From the NCBI RefSeq assembly GCF_040869045.1, contig NC_090321.1:135647689-135711688 (forward strand): a stretch of 64,000 bases of DNA, written 5' to 3'. The stretch's first letter is position 1, and every line of letters starts with the position of its first letter. The DNA comes from Eurosta solidaginis (Eukaryota; Arthropoda; Insecta; Diptera; Tephritidae). Positions 22,580 to 34,363 of this stretch are shown here, piece by piece. The translations under genes and the position numbers were made by a program. The notes beneath the pieces were generated by a model. The model saw only the letters and a list, made by a program, of their open reading frames with translations, was not told the DNA's origin and made no database searches.

Positions 22580-24459
22580 ATGGACACACGCAATCGACTA
22601 GCTGACATTGTCATTGAATTCGAGGTCGAATTCCTCAGCATCCCCACAAGCGACCACTCCAAATTTTCGCTGAAAATTCAGCAGGAGACATTGAGGTCGA
22701 AGTGGGACAAAGCCACAGAGGCTTTTGATGAAATAATAGCTGCAGATGACCTCCCGGCAAAAGATTTAGCCATATTTGAAAAGAAAAACAAGTCAGCCTA
22801 TTCAGTCTATGTGAGGTGCATGTCAAAAATTAATGAACTCTCAGAAGGGCTAGAAAAGCTAGAGAAGGAAAAGGAAATTTTAAGCAATCCATGCAACCTA
22901 CATCTCCCACCCTGTGATACAGATGTATTCAAAGGAGATTATTTATCATGCCCAAGATTTCGTGACATGTTCACAGCCAATTATGTTCTTAATAAGGGAC
23001 TTACTCCAAAACAAAAACTTAATTACTTGAATCAAAAGACTCAAGTGGAGGTCAAGGAAATTGTCAAGAAGTGCGACTTGACAAACGAAGGCTTTGAAGT
23101 AGCCTGGAAAAATCTCTGCGAACGATATGAAAATAAAAGAATCCTTGCCAATACCCAGTTGAAGATTTTCTTTAACCTGCAAACAGTCGAAACTGAATGC
23201 GGTACATCCATAAAGAGATTACAACGGGATATAAATAATTGTATATCCTCATTAGTGAGTCACAAAATTGACATATCAAACTGGAACCCCATTATAACAT
23301 ATCTCCGTTCGACAAAGTTACCTGATGTTACCCTGTCACTTTGGGAACAGTCAGTGGAGAATAAAACAGAGACTTCCGAGTGGGCTGATATGGACCGATT
23401 CCTATCACATAGGTTCCAAACCTTAGAATCAGTTTCGGGTTTAAGAGGAATAAAGCCCGAAAAACCCTCAATGGTACAAGGCAATAAGGAGTCCTCTGAA
23501 CCCACGCATAAAAAGCTTGGGACTTTTCAAGCGGGTGTCGCTAAAAACGGGTGCACAATGTGTCAAACATCTAGGCACAGAATGTATTCCTGCGACAAAT
23601 TCAAAAAATTAACAATAAGCGACAGAATTTCATTTCTCAAAAGCAACCGATGTTGCGTGAATTGTCTCTCACCGGGGCATTCGGTGTCGAAGTGAACTAG
23701 TGGCTCCAACTGCAGCATCTGTCAATCAAGGCACAATACCCTTCTGCATTTACAGACGACCAAGGCCACAAATGATACTTCGCCGGTGGCCACAGATTCT
23801 AATGAGGATTTAACTGCTCCGTCCAAATCAGCTCAAATGCGTAATGAGTCTAAAAGGAAGAAGAAATCGGCTACAACGGTTAAAGTAAAATCGAATTTCG
23901 CTAACACGAGTAAAGACGTTTTACTATTAACAGCCCGTGTATCCATTTATCATAATGGCACTAATTGTTCGGCTAGAGCTCTCATAGATTCGGGATCTGA
24001 GTGCTCTTTCATTACAGAAAGACTCAGGCGAAGAATTAACCTGCCAAGTAGGAAAATGTATGCCCAAGTTTCGGGCATCAATAACACAGTTTCAGCGCAG
24101 GTTAAAGAGGCATGTGCCATGCAATTGCGTTGACCAGTTGACCCTCTAATTTCAATCGACGCTGTTGTGTTAGTTTTGCCACAGATAACTGGCAACCTAC
24201 CTACATGCGATGTCATTGTACTCACTCAACAAGCATTTCCCGATCTTGTACTAGCGGACAAAAGATTCTTCGTAAATGAGCCAGTCGATCTTGTTTTGGG
24301 TGGAGACATTTACGCGCAAATCATCTTGAGCGGTATTAAGAAGAACATTCATAATACTCTCTTGGCCCTAGAGACAGTGTTCGGTTGGATACTAACGGGT
24401 CGTGCCGAAGCCGTCAACCCAACCAACTACAATAAGGTATCATTCTTCAATGAAGTTGC
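22580..24459 (+). pseudogene. BEL-2 gag, zinc knuckles and protease, one frame with two TGA stops
   Basis: A single reading frame from ATG 22580 runs to the Gypsy insertion, interrupted only by TGA at 23693-23695 and TGA at 24131-24133. Gag landmarks are LHLPPCDTDVFKGDY, PRFRDMFTANY and LCERYENKRIL. The knuckles are CTMCQTSRHRMYSC, CVNCLSPGHSVSK(stop) and CSICQSRHNTLLH; the first TGA sits exactly where the fourth Cys ligand belongs. The protease motif is intact (RALIDSGSECSFIT), and the flap region with VFGWILTGRA ends at about 24400. The 371-codon first part is a complete-length gag. Confidence 0.87.
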
Positions 24460-25849
24460 TGTGAGGACCCCAAAACCGAGGGTTTAGTACCCTCACAACA
24501 TATACCTATTTTTCATTTTTTCTTACATACATGTTATACAAGAATTGAATTTAACTCTGAATTTAACATTTATACATTTTTATGACATGAATTATACCTT
24601 TATGAATTACACGTCAAAACAAATACATGCGGTCGCATATTGAATTATTATTTACTAAATTGAAGGATAAACCAGACTTGCGCACTTTTGCACGCAAGCA
24701 CAACATTTACATTTTTCGCCCACATAAGTTTCAAATATAGGTCACCCTAACATACACTAAAACATTTGGAAGGAAAATGGAAATGCACAAAAACATAAAA
24801 TTATGCCGGTCAACCAACCCTTTGCGCATCCAATGCACTCAGCCACAAATACAACATACATAATTTGGATAAACAAAGATCAGCAGTAAAAGTCGCCAAA
24901 CTAAGCGCTGCTACTAATTGGGACTTTTCTCTACATGCTTACGTACATGCATACGACACCCCAACGCACGTGCTAAGCAGAAGCCGAAAGCATCAAACAA
25001 GGCAAACGCACCATCAAAACCAAGTGACAGCGAACATACGCATAAACACAAATGATCGAATTCGGTAGGTAAAGCAAAGACTGGAAAACACGGCAGGCAT
25101 ACAACAAGCGTACGTACGAGATTTGGCACATTGTTCGCTATGTATATTAGGGCTCCCTAAAATTGGGATATGAAATGCCGGGATAGTGAATCGCCATACA
25201 TGATCGAAAATATGCATATATGTATATATACCGATGTACCACCATATGTATGATAATGGAAAGAGGGAAAACGCATGTTAGCATGTAAGCGTATGTATGT
25301 ACCAATAGAATACAGCGAAAGTAGCGTTAAACTAGAATTCGATTTTTGCATTTCCAGCTTTTATAATTGTTATTGTAAAATTACTGACTGCCTGCGTGCA
25401 GTCCTATATAATTTTATAACTAAGGAATTATTACAATGAATTGTTTTTAGGAAATAACTGTCCACCGGCGTACAAAATGGTATATAAGGGCGGCAAATTA
25501 ACTTGTAAGATCAGAAGCTAGGAGATAGGCATACGAGTCAGTGGGCTTCTACCACTGACCAACACGACCTGAAGGTTTCTACTTCGTTTCGTGAATTATT
25601 TTATATTCAGTAGGAGGTTTCTACTCCAACTGACGGAGGGCTAGCAGAGGGGTTCTACCTCAGCTACTCTTATTTAGACAGGGACAAAGAATAGGAGTAG
25701 CTCTTAAGGATATCGATCCCTTTTTAAATAAACTTTATAACGTTTTCAGAACTCCTTTGTCTATTTATTTTCATCGGAATAGGTTCCCCCACCAAATATA
25801 GGAACCCTGGACGGACTGGGCATACCTCAGCGGGAATAAGTCCGTCACA
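24460..25849 (+). repeat. Gypsy 5' LTR (1390 bp)
   Basis: Begins TGTGAGGACCCC, ends GTCCGTCACA. It matches the 3' LTR closely, except for about 33 bp at roughly 24970-25005 that the 3' copy lacks. A region with GGTATATAAGGGCGG (25479-25493) looks like the TATA box of its promoter. Small open frames inside are shadows. Confidence 0.92.
25479..25493 (+). promoter_or_regulatory. Probable TATA element of the Gypsy LTR promoter
   Basis: TATATAAG lies in GGTATATAAGGGCGG, upstream of a segment of five GGTTTCTAC/GGCTTCTAC-like short repeats near 25540-25660. The same sequence is at 31917-31931 in the 3' LTR. Transcription start is not shown by the sequence. Confidence 0.5.
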
Positions 25850-25851
25850 TA

Positions 25852-25936
25852 TGGCGCCCGAGCAGGCTTATAAATAAAATCACATATGGCGACCGAGCAG
25901 GCTTATAAATAAAAACACATATGGCACCCAAGCAGA
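25852..25936 (+). promoter_or_regulatory. Primer-binding site present as three tandem copies
   Basis: Just after the LTR, TGGCGCCCGAGCAGG (25852-25866) matches the 3' end of insect tRNA-Lys as used by several retroelements. It is repeated as TGGCGACCGAGCAGG (25887-25901) and TGGCACCCAAGCAGA (25922-25936). The period is exactly 35 bp, so the whole ACATATGG...AATAAAA unit is triplicated. Only the first copy is next to the LTR and has the full match, so it is probably the one used. Confidence 0.8.
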
Positions 25937-26035
25937 CTTAAGAAAGATCAAGGAAATAAACAAGGCTTTACATAAAGGATATTCAAAGGAAGGTAACAGC
26001 GACATACGGAAATAAAGTCAAAACAACGATATACG

Positions 26036-26890
26036 ATGCAACAACCAGGCACATACGCAACCACTATGGATCGGGTAAGAAAATGGGGCTTGAAATACGA
26101 CGGGGGCAAGGATCCTCTAGGGTTCATAGAACGCGTGGAAGAACTGGCAGAAGGATACGAAATAAACGTCAACTCGTAACCAAGAGCATTGCCGGAGTTA
26201 CTCAAAGACAAAGCGTTGGTTTGGTACCGAAATAACAACCGGAGTTGGAAAGAGTGGGACTCATTCAAGAAAGATTTCCTAAAATTTTTCCTCAGCTCCA
26301 GATATTTTGAACAGTTGGACGACGAGATACGGGCACGCATGCAAAGACCAGGAGAGAAGTTCAAGGATTATGTGCTAGCACTACAAGGGCTGATGCGACA
26401 TGCCGCCTACACCGAAGACAAAAAGCTAAACCGCATATACAGGAACTCCCGCAGAGAAATCCAGCTGTATGTAAAAAGAGGCGAGATCAGCAGCCTGGAG
26501 AAATTGGTAAGTTTGGTAGAGGATTATGAAAATATTACCCCTGACAGAGATCCGATGCGACCAACGGCAAGACCATTTATACCAAGGCGCCCAGAAGAAC
26601 GTTACCAATATATACAGGCAGAGGAGCGGTAACAGCAGACAGAGAAACAACCATCCCAGAAATCAGACCCGGCACCAAGATACATCGATACAAACACGGC
26701 GTGCAGACGATGCGGAGGAGGCGGCCATGTCGCATACGGTTGCCGTAGCGCTCGCATCGAATTCTGCTGGACATGCGGAAAAGTAGGCACACTCACACGA
26801 AATTGTTGTAGACGAACGCAGGGAAACGGCCAGAGACCTCATTGGCACCGAGGAGTGGGGTCTCCCCAAACGCAACCTCGGGAAAACTAA
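26036..26890 (+). pseudogene. Gypsy gag with two in-frame stops
   Basis: From ATG 26036 the frame has TAA at 26177-26179 and TAA at 26630-26632, and ends at 26888-26890. The capsid part (Retrotrans_gag type) has LLKDKALVWYRNN, WDSFKKDFLKFFL and NRIYRNSRREIQLYVKR. Two knuckles follow: CRRCGGGGHVAYGC and CWTCGKVGTLTRNC; the second lacks the His ligand. The frame overlaps pol by about 49 bases, pol being in a different frame, as in other Gypsy elements using frameshifting. Confidence 0.85.
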
Positions 26891-28776
26891 ACACGTTAAG
26901 ACATACAAAGGGCCGGATCTTGGCGAATATTACGGTGAATGGCGAAGAGGTAGTAGCAGCAATCGATACAGGGGCGACGCGAAGCTTTGTGAGTGGAACA
27001 ATGGCAAGAAGGCTGAAGACAGGTATATTCAAGGCGATAGAAACACGAGTGATACTGAGAGATGGCAAACCGAAGACGATCATAGAAGCGGTAGATATTG
27101 AAGTGGGAATGAGTAACCAAGTGCTGCAAAATGAAATGCTAATCCTACCAGGACTAGTCGACGAAGTGGTGCTTGGAACGGATTACCTAGCGAAGGTGAA
27201 CATGGAGATGAGATGTGTAGAACAAACGCTAACCTTGAACACAAACAATCAGGAGGAGGATGCGGTCACTTGTACAACAATGGTCGAAAATAGAAATGAA
27301 AGTAGTCACAAAGATAACAGCCTAAAAGTTGCGAACACAGACGAGTCGGTGAGTAAATTTCTCAACAAAGAATTACAGATGTTCCAGGAAATGTCAGGTG
27401 TATCCAACTTGGCCACGCACAAGATAGTGATGAAAGACGACCGCCCCATAAAACAAAGATATTACCCGAAGAATCCCAAGATGCAAGAGATTATTAATAA
27501 GGAAATCGATGAGCTTATCGAGAAAGGTTGCATCGAACCTTCTAGAAGCCCGCACAGCGCACCAATAGTTTTGGCAAGGAAGAAAAATGGTAAATGGAGA
27601 CTGTGCGTAGATTACCGCCAACTAAACGCAAGGTCAGTACCAGACGCATACCCGTTACCCCGTATCCAACACATCCTGGATAGATTGAGAAGTGCTCGGT
27701 TTATCAGCAGCCTCGATTTAAAAAACGGATATTGGCAAATCCCCATGGAAGAAAACAGCAAACAATACACCGCATTCACTGTACCCGGACGTGGGCTATA
27801 TCAATGGAAAGTAATGCCGTTCGGTCTGCACTCAGCCCCAGCAACTTTCCAGAGGGCACTCGATCACGTTATAGGACCAGAGTTGGAACCTTACGCATTC
27901 GCATATCTAGATGATATCATCATTACGAGCAAAACATTGGAAGAACACATGATACACCTTAAGATAAACTCGGAAAAATGTGAGTTTTTTAAGAAAAGTT
28001 TAAAGTATCTAGGTCATGTCGTTAGCGAGGAAGGCATTCACATGGACCCGGACAAGATAGCAGCCATCAGCGAGTTGACACCGCCAAACAATTTACGCGA
28101 ACTACGGAGATTCCTAGGAGTGGTATCGTGGTACAGGAGATTCGTCTCAGACTTTTCACAAGTTTCACACCCGTTGACGTCAATGCTAAAGAAAGGAAGG
28201 AAGTGGAAGTGGTCGGAAGAGCAGCAGTCGGCATTCGAAGCATTAAAAGCCGCACTCACCCAAGTACCTGTACTAGCTTGTCCAGATTTTTCGAAGAAGT
28301 TTTGCCTACAGACGGATGCAAGCGATTTTGGCCTCGGAGCAGTGCTCACCCAAGGATCAGGCAGAGAAGAACGAGTGATTGCTTATGCGAGTCGCCGACT
28401 TAACAAGGCAGAAACAAATTATTCCCCGACAGAGAAAGAATGTTTGGCAATAGTGTGGGCGATAAGGAAGATGAGACCCTACCTAGAGGGATACACGTTC
28501 ACGGTAATCACAGACCACCTAGCTCTAAAATGGTTAAACGCAATAGACAGTCCGACGGGACGGATTGCTAGATGGGCACTAGAACTACAACAATACTCAT
28601 TCGACGTACAGTACCGGAAAGGAAAGCTAAACGTGGTAGCAGATGCACTTTCGAGACAGCCGATGGACGAGCAACTAACTACGTTGACAGTAGAGCAAGG
28701 CAAACGCGAGTGCAAGTGGCTAAAAGCGAAGATTACAGAGGTAAGAAAGGCTCCGGAGAATTCCCAGACTATGTGA
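26842..28776 (+). CDS. pol: Gypsy pol: protease, reverse transcriptase, RNase H
   Basis: A 644-codon frame. Protease has AAIDTGATRSFVSG at about residue 40. Reverse transcriptase has KKNGKWRLCVDYRQLN, FISSLDLKNGYWQI, MPFGLHSAPATFQR and the catalytic FAYLDDIIITSK. Next comes EEHMIHLKINSEKCEFFK, where about a dozen residues usual in this family are missing. RNase H has LQTDASDFGLGAVL, YSPTEKECLAIVWA and ITDHLALKWL. The frame ends at TVRKAPEN-like sequence; the integrase continues in another frame from about 28750, so a single-base indel near there is likely. It would copy the RNA to DNA. Confidence 0.9.
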   Translation: MAPRSGVSPNATSGKLNTLRHTKGRILANITVNGEEVVAAIDTGATRSFVSGTMARRLKTGIFKAIETRVILRDGKPKTIIEAVDIEVGMSNQVLQNEMLILPGLVDEVVLGTDYLAKVNMEMRCVEQTLTLNTNNQEEDAVTCTTMVENRNESSHKDNSLKVANTDESVSKFLNKELQMFQEMSGVSNLATHKIVMKDDRPIKQRYYPKNPKMQEIINKEIDELIEKGCIEPSRSPHSAPIVLARKKNGKWRLCVDYRQLNARSVPDAYPLPRIQHILDRLRSARFISSLDLKNGYWQIPMEENSKQYTAFTVPGRGLYQWKVMPFGLHSAPATFQRALDHVIGPELEPYAFAYLDDIIITSKTLEEHMIHLKINSEKCEFFKKSLKYLGHVVSEEGIHMDPDKIAAISELTPPNNLRELRRFLGVVSWYRRFVSDFSQVSHPLTSMLKKGRKWKWSEEQQSAFEALKAALTQVPVLACPDFSKKFCLQTDASDFGLGAVLTQGSGREERVIAYASRRLNKAETNYSPTEKECLAIVWAIRKMRPYLEGYTFTVITDHLALKWLNAIDSPTGRIARWALELQQYSFDVQYRKGKLNVVADALSRQPMDEQLTTLTVEQGKRECKWLKAKITEVRKAPENSQTM

Positions 28777-30011
28777 TCGAGGACGTAAAGCTCTACAGGA
28801 GAATAGAGAGTCAAGTTGATGGTGAAGACGCAGTACCCTGGAAGCTATGTGTACCGATCCCACAGAGACGCAGAGTGCTGGCGGAAATTCATGACACACC
28901 AAGCGCAGGACACATGGGCGTTCGAAAATCTATTGCACGAGCGACGACACGATATTACTGGCCCGGAATGTTCAGAGACGTAAGGAAGTACGTACAACAA
29001 TGTCATGGATGTCAGGTATACAAACCTAGTCAACAACAGGCCGCGGGTAAGATGTTAACTAAAATTCCAGAAGAACCGTGGGCAACAGTGTGTGCAGACT
29101 TTGTTGGTCCAATGCCACGCTCAAAACATGGTAATACAATGGCATTAGTTTTCGTTGACAGATTTTCAAAATGGGTGGAGATAATGGCAATTAGAAAGGC
29201 AACAACAGAAAGCGTAGTACGAGGATTTAGAGAGAGAATTTTGGCACGATTTGGCATTCCAAAGGTATTAATCACAGACAACGGAGCGCAGTTCGTGAGC
29301 AAACGTTTTGAGAAGTATTTGGAGGAGCTTGGCGTAAAACACCAGCTGACAGCACCATACACACCGCAGGAGAATCCGACAGAAAGAGCGAACCGCAACA
29401 TCAAGAGGATGATAGCACAGTTTTCAGGGAATGAGCAGAGAACATGGGACGAGCTGATACCAGAGATAACACTCGCATTAAACACAAGCGTATGCGAATC
29501 GACAGGGTACAGTCCAGCGTATGTAGTACAAGGCAGAGAACCAAGGATTCCCAATAGCCTTTACGACGAGCATACATACGGTACAGATGAGAGAGTAGCT
29601 AATCCAGCCGAGAAATCAATGAAGATGAAGGAGATATTCGAGATGGTACGACGGAAGCAAGAGCGAGCATCAGCAGAGCAAGCAAAGCATTATAATTTAA
29701 GAAGAAGGCAATGGCGACCGGCTATAGGCGACCTAGTGCTGGTAAAGGAGCATCAGCTGTCAAAAGCGGTGGATAACTTTGCAGCCAAACTAGCGCCCAG
29801 GTACAGTGGACCCCACCGGGTAACGAACTTTGTATCACCAGTGATCGTAGAGCTAGACAAAGTTTTCAGAGGAATGTGGAGGACAGCCCACTTAAGTGAG
29901 CTGAAAGCATACCACGCAACAGACGCCTCCGACAATAATGAATCCATAAAGCAAAGGAATGAACAGGGTAACAAGAAGAACGCTAGTGAAGATCAAATCC
30001 CGTCAACATAG
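28750..30011 (+). CDS. int: Gypsy integrase (frameshifted from pol)
   Basis: The open frame extends further 5' but homology begins near 28750 with GEFPDYVIEDVKLYRR. The HHCC finger is HDTPSAGHMGVRKS plus CHGCQVYK. The core triad is visible: CADFVGPMPRS (Asp), LITDNGAQFVSK (Asp) and PQENPTERANRNIKR (Glu). The C-terminal domain has GDLVLVKEHQLS and RYSGPHRV. No stop interrupts it until 30009-30011. It would integrate the element with a 4-bp stagger, consistent with the TTGC duplication seen. Confidence 0.9.
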
Positions 30012-30929
30012 TCCAATCGAACAACAAACAATATCCCCGAGGTACAACAACAGAGAGAGAACAGCGAGGTAGCCATCTGTGGTACTCTCACACGAGTCAG
30101 CGAAGAGGCCGAGAGACAACACGAAGAGGACCAAAGTCCGAGCCAACAACTGATAGTATATAAAGACGCTCAAGTGCAAAACAATACGGAGAATCAGGCA
30201 CGAACATTTCCAGAAAATCAGGTACAGGTCGCTCGAGGAACCCAAGTACAAATCGCCAAAGGACTGATACCTGTAGCAAGATTACACCTAGGAAGACAGT
30301 TTGCTATAGCAGCCCTAAATGAACACACACCCAGAGACAGCTCCGGAATAACGGATTATTACGTGAGATTCTACTGCAACTCGAATCAAATCGGTAGTAA
30401 CGTACACGCCCAACCGCAACAGTATCAAATCATACACTAAGAAATTTCATTTCAAGAAGTACCCGGACTTCGAATCAACCACTAAAGCACGGTAAACTCT
30501 AACCACAATTACGTAATCACATAAAAGTACTCCTTAACTAGGCTCATTACATACCACGTTTTTACGCACCAAAAAAAAAATAATAATCCACCTTATACGG
30601 TGGGAACACCCTAAGGAAAATCCACCAGTTTCTCATTTACAGTTTAGGCTGGCATCACACACACCACCGACGGGAAGGGCAGCGAAACGCCAGCAACGAA
30701 CACAACGACGACAGTGAAATATTAAACCGTATGGCCAGCGAGGTCAACGACAACAACAGCGACATATTGAGCCTGATGGCCAACGAGGCCAGTGGTAGCA
30801 TCAACAGCAGCAACGACAACCATGACGACAGCGACGACGAAGGCAGTGTGAGCGAACACTATTTCCGAGTACGGATCACACGCACCTGCATGGTGACCGT
30901 AAGCTTCGCTGCGGTAGGTGAGGGGGGAG
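30012..30929 (+). other. Gypsy 3' region with possible small ORFs
   Basis: After the integrase, one frame at 30174-30440 encodes an 88-residue Gln/Asn-rich peptide with two VQ-ARG/VQIAKG-like repeats, and another at 30731-30943 encodes an acidic stretch with NDNNSDILSLMANE and DDSDDEGSVSEH. Neither shows a signal peptide, membrane segment or envelope motif. They may be remnants of a third ORF. The polypurine tract GGTGAGGGGGGAG (30917-30929) precedes the 3' LTR. Confidence 0.45.
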
Positions 30930-32286
30930 TGGGAGAACCCCAAAACCGAGGGTTTTGTACCCTAACAACATATACCTATTTTTTATTTTTTCTTACATAC
31001 ATGTTATACAAGAATTGAATTTAACTCTGAATTTAACATTTATACATTTTTATGACATGAATTATACCTTTATGAATTACACGTCAAAACAAATACATGC
31101 GGTCGCATATTGAATTATTATTTACTAAATTGAAGGATAAACCAGACTTGCGCACTTTTGCACGCAAGCACAACATTTACATTTTTCGCCCACATAAGTT
31201 TCAAATATAGGTCACCCTAACATACACTAAAACATTTGGAAGGAAAATGGAAATGCACAAAAACATAAAATTATGCCGGTCAACCAACCCTTTGCGCATC
31301 CAATGCACTCAGCCACAAATACAACATACATAATTTGGATAAACAAAGATCAGCAGTAAAAGTCGCCAAACTAAGCGCTGCTACTAATTGGGACTTTTCT
31401 CTACATACTTACGTACAAGCATACGACACCCCAACGAGGCCAACGCACCATCAAAACCAAGTGACAGCGAACATACGCATAAACACAAATGATCGAATTC
31501 GGTAGGTAAAGCAAGGACTGGAAAACACGGCAGGCATACAACAAGCGTACATACGAGATTTGGCACATTGTTCGCTATGTATATTAGGGCTCCCTAAAAT
31601 TGGGATATGAAATGCCGGGATAGCGAATCGCCATACATGATCGAAAATATGCATATATGTATATATACCGATGTACCACCATATGTATGATAATGGAAAG
31701 AGGGAAAACGCATGTTAGCATGTAAGCGTATGTATGTACCAATAGAATACAGCGAAAGTAGCGTTAAACTAGAATTCGATTTTTGCATTTCCAGCTTTTA
31801 TAATTGTTATTGTAAAATTACTGACTGCCTGCGTGCAGTCCTACATAATTTTATAACTAAGGAATTATTACAATGAATTGTTTTTAGGAAATAACTGTCC
31901 ACCGGCGTACAAAATGGTATATAAGGGCGGCAAATTAACTTGTAAGATCAGAAGCTAGGAGATAGGCATACGAGTCAGTGGGCTTCTACCACTGACCAAC
32001 ACGACCTGAAGGTTTCTACTTCATTTCGTGAATTATTTTATATTCAGTAGGAGGTTTCTACTCCAACTGACGGAGAGCTAGCAGAGGGGTTCTACCTCAG
32101 CTACTCTTATTTAGACAGGGACAAAGAATAGGAGTAGCTCTTAAGGATATCGATCCCTTTTTAAATAAACTGTATAACGTTTTCAGAACTCCTTTGTCTA
32201 TTTATTTTCATCGGAATAGGTTCCCCCACCAAATATAGGAACCCTGGACGGACTGGGCATACCTCAGCGGGAATAAGTCCGTCACA
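30930..32286 (+). repeat. Gypsy 3' LTR (1357 bp)
   Basis: Begins TGGGAGAACCCC and ends GTCCGTCACA, followed by the target duplication TTGC and BEL-2 sequence. It differs from the 5' LTR by a 33-bp deletion near 31434 and scattered substitutions. Confidence 0.92.
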
Positions 32287-32290
32287 TTGC

Positions 32291-34259
32291 TTTAAACAAA
32301 GAGCTAAGCTCCTTTTCGGAAAGTGAAGATATACCCAAGTCAAAAGCCCTTACAGCCGAAGAGAAAATATGTGACGAGCCATAAAAACGCACAACGCAAC
32401 GAAATTCTGATGGAAGATATATCGTTTCAATTCCTTTCAAAACAGTAACCCAGCGGACATTAGCCTGGGACCTTCATTAAGGATAGCGTGCTCTCAATTT
32501 TACAAAAACGAGACACGACTTAAGAAAGATCCCGAATTACAAAAGGAATACAATAGGGTCATTATCGAGACAATGGGGCATGTATCAAAAATAAATATAC
32601 TTCAGTCGGCCGATGCAGTCGACAACTATTATCTGCCTAATCATGCCGTTATTAAAGAGGAAAGTACCTCAACGAAAGTTAGAGTAGTTTTCAACGCATC
32701 TTCACGTTCTTCAAATGGTACCAGTCTGAACGACGTTCCTTTCCCTGGTCCTGTACTCCAGTCTGATTGATCCATATTAATTCTTCGCTGGAGACTTTTC
32801 AAACACGTCTTCAATAGCGCTATTGAGAAGATGTACAGACAAATCCAAGCAAACCCAGTACCAACGAATAGTTTTCCGCTTAAGCTCAAACGATCCAATC
32901 AATCTTAATGTACTCAAAACGGTAACTTTCGGGATTAATTGTGCTCCTTATATGGCAATAAGGACTTTACTCCAACTAGCTGATGATTCAGAAGTTTCTC
33001 ATCCAATAGCCTCGAATATCTTACGCAAAAATATGTATGTCGACGACGTCCTTTCAAGGGGGCATTCCATTGAGTCCGCGATTGAAGCTAGGGATGAGAT
33101 ATCTACAGTTTTAAAATCAGCTGGTTTCCCATTGCGCAAATGGACCTCGAATAACAACGAAATATTAAAAGGAATTCCAAAACCTCATCTTTAGAGAGAA
33201 GATTTTCTAGAATTTGAGGATTCCAGTAGCGTGAAAGCGCTTGGAATTAGGTGGAATGCACATTCCGATAAATTCTGTTTCACTATCAAACCAATGGAAG
33301 AAGACACAAGTCTCACAAAAAGAGCGATATTGTCGACTATCGCAAAACTTTTTGACCTGTTAGGTTGGCTGGCACCCACAATTATAGTCGCGAAAATTAT
33401 TATGCAAAATATATGGCTAGAGGATACAGGGTGGGACGAACCCGTATCTCCCTTAACATTGGTGAGGTGGAAAAATTTTACCGGAACTTACAATGAACTC
33501 GAGAAATTACGAACTACCCGATGGGTCTCCTATTCCCTGACAGAAAAAGTAGAAATTCATGGGTTTTGCGATGCTTCCGAAAAAGCCTACGCTGCAACGG
33601 TCTATTTGCGGGTCGAGAAGGATGACAAAGTACTTGTCAACCTGCTTTTGGCAAAAAAAAAGAGTGGATCCAGTTAAAACCATTTCACTTCCGCGACTGG
33701 AACTTTGCGGGGCGGTATTATTGGCAGAAATCATCGAATCAATTTGCAGCAATCTGGATTTTGGTCATCTCAATATCCATCTGTGGACTGACTCGACGAT
33801 AGTGCTGGCCTGGATACGCAAACCCTCATGCTCCTGGTCCACTTTTGTATCTCATCAAATAACCAAAATTATCGATAAAGTGGGAAGTTCATCATGGTAC
33901 CACGTTGATTCAAGTACAAATCCAGAAGATTTAGCCAGCAGGGGCATATTAGCTCAGGACTTGGTCGGCAACTCTCTATGGTGGCAGGGACCGTCTTGGA
34001 TCCAAGAAGACAGAGGAAATTGGCTACCTCAAGAAACGTATTTCACAACAAACATAGAGGAAAAGCGAGTACAGGCACATGCAGCAGTAGTCGCAGATAA
34101 CAGAAGTGACATTCTTAACAGGTTTTCCAAGCTACCGCGCGCCTTGAGGGTACCGTCATACGTTTTTAGATTCATTCTTAGGACCCACCTGAAAGAGAAA
34201 GCTCCTATCCAGGAATCTCACTTCATCAAATCTGATGAAATTAAAGCAACGACTATCTG
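32291..34259 (+). pseudogene. BEL-2 reverse transcriptase and RNase H, several breaks
   Basis: Resumes BEL-2 after the Gypsy element. 32573-32770 encodes YLPNHAVIKEESTSTKVRVV and VFNASSRSSNGTSLND, then a TGA. 32823-33194 has TFGINCAPYMAIRTLLQLAD and the catalytic NMYVDDVLSRG, so the RT active site is kept. 33195-33677 has FDLLGWLAPTIIVAKI and [16 protein letters not shown]; after a frameshift in an A run near 33655, the frame to 34260 has LPRLELCGAVLLAEI, HLWTDSTIVLAWIRKP and PEDLASRGI. It is cut at 34259 by the Penelope insertion, in the linker before the integrase. Confidence 0.86.
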
Positions 34260-34334
34260 ATTTTATCAAACTGTGATATTTGCCGGCTCAAGGTCCAATG
34301 TAATAAAACACTTTTTTAAATATTTCCCAATATA

Positions 34335-34363
34335 TTTCAATCTCCTTCGGAGATCGTCTTCAG
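34335..34363 (-). ncRNA. Hammerhead-like core in the Penelope 3' end (incomplete)
   Basis: On the minus strand CTGAAGA (34363-34357; core with A at the free position 7), one extra C, a seven-pair stem GATCTCC/GGAGATT with loop GAA, then GAAA (34338-34335). This is the central part of a hammerhead, which Penelope-like elements are known to carry in their terminal repeats. A short AT stem III can be drawn, but I do not find a convincing stem I, so I call it a remnant or a partial motif. Confidence 0.5.

Larger units (their letters stand above)
24460..32286 (+). mobile_element. Gypsy-superfamily LTR retrotransposon inserted in BEL-2
   Basis: Complete element of 7827 bp with LTRs TG...CA (24460-25849; 30930-32286) and a 4-bp target duplication TTGC (24456-24459 and 32287-32290), typical of Gypsy-type integrases. 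The order is gag, protease, reverse transcriptase, RNase H, integrase. Long LTRs, the gag type and a tRNA-Lys-like primer site suggest the Osvaldo/Ulysses group, from memory. It has few lesions: two stops in gag and one frameshift at the pol-integrase junction, plus a short RT deletion. Confidence 0.93.
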
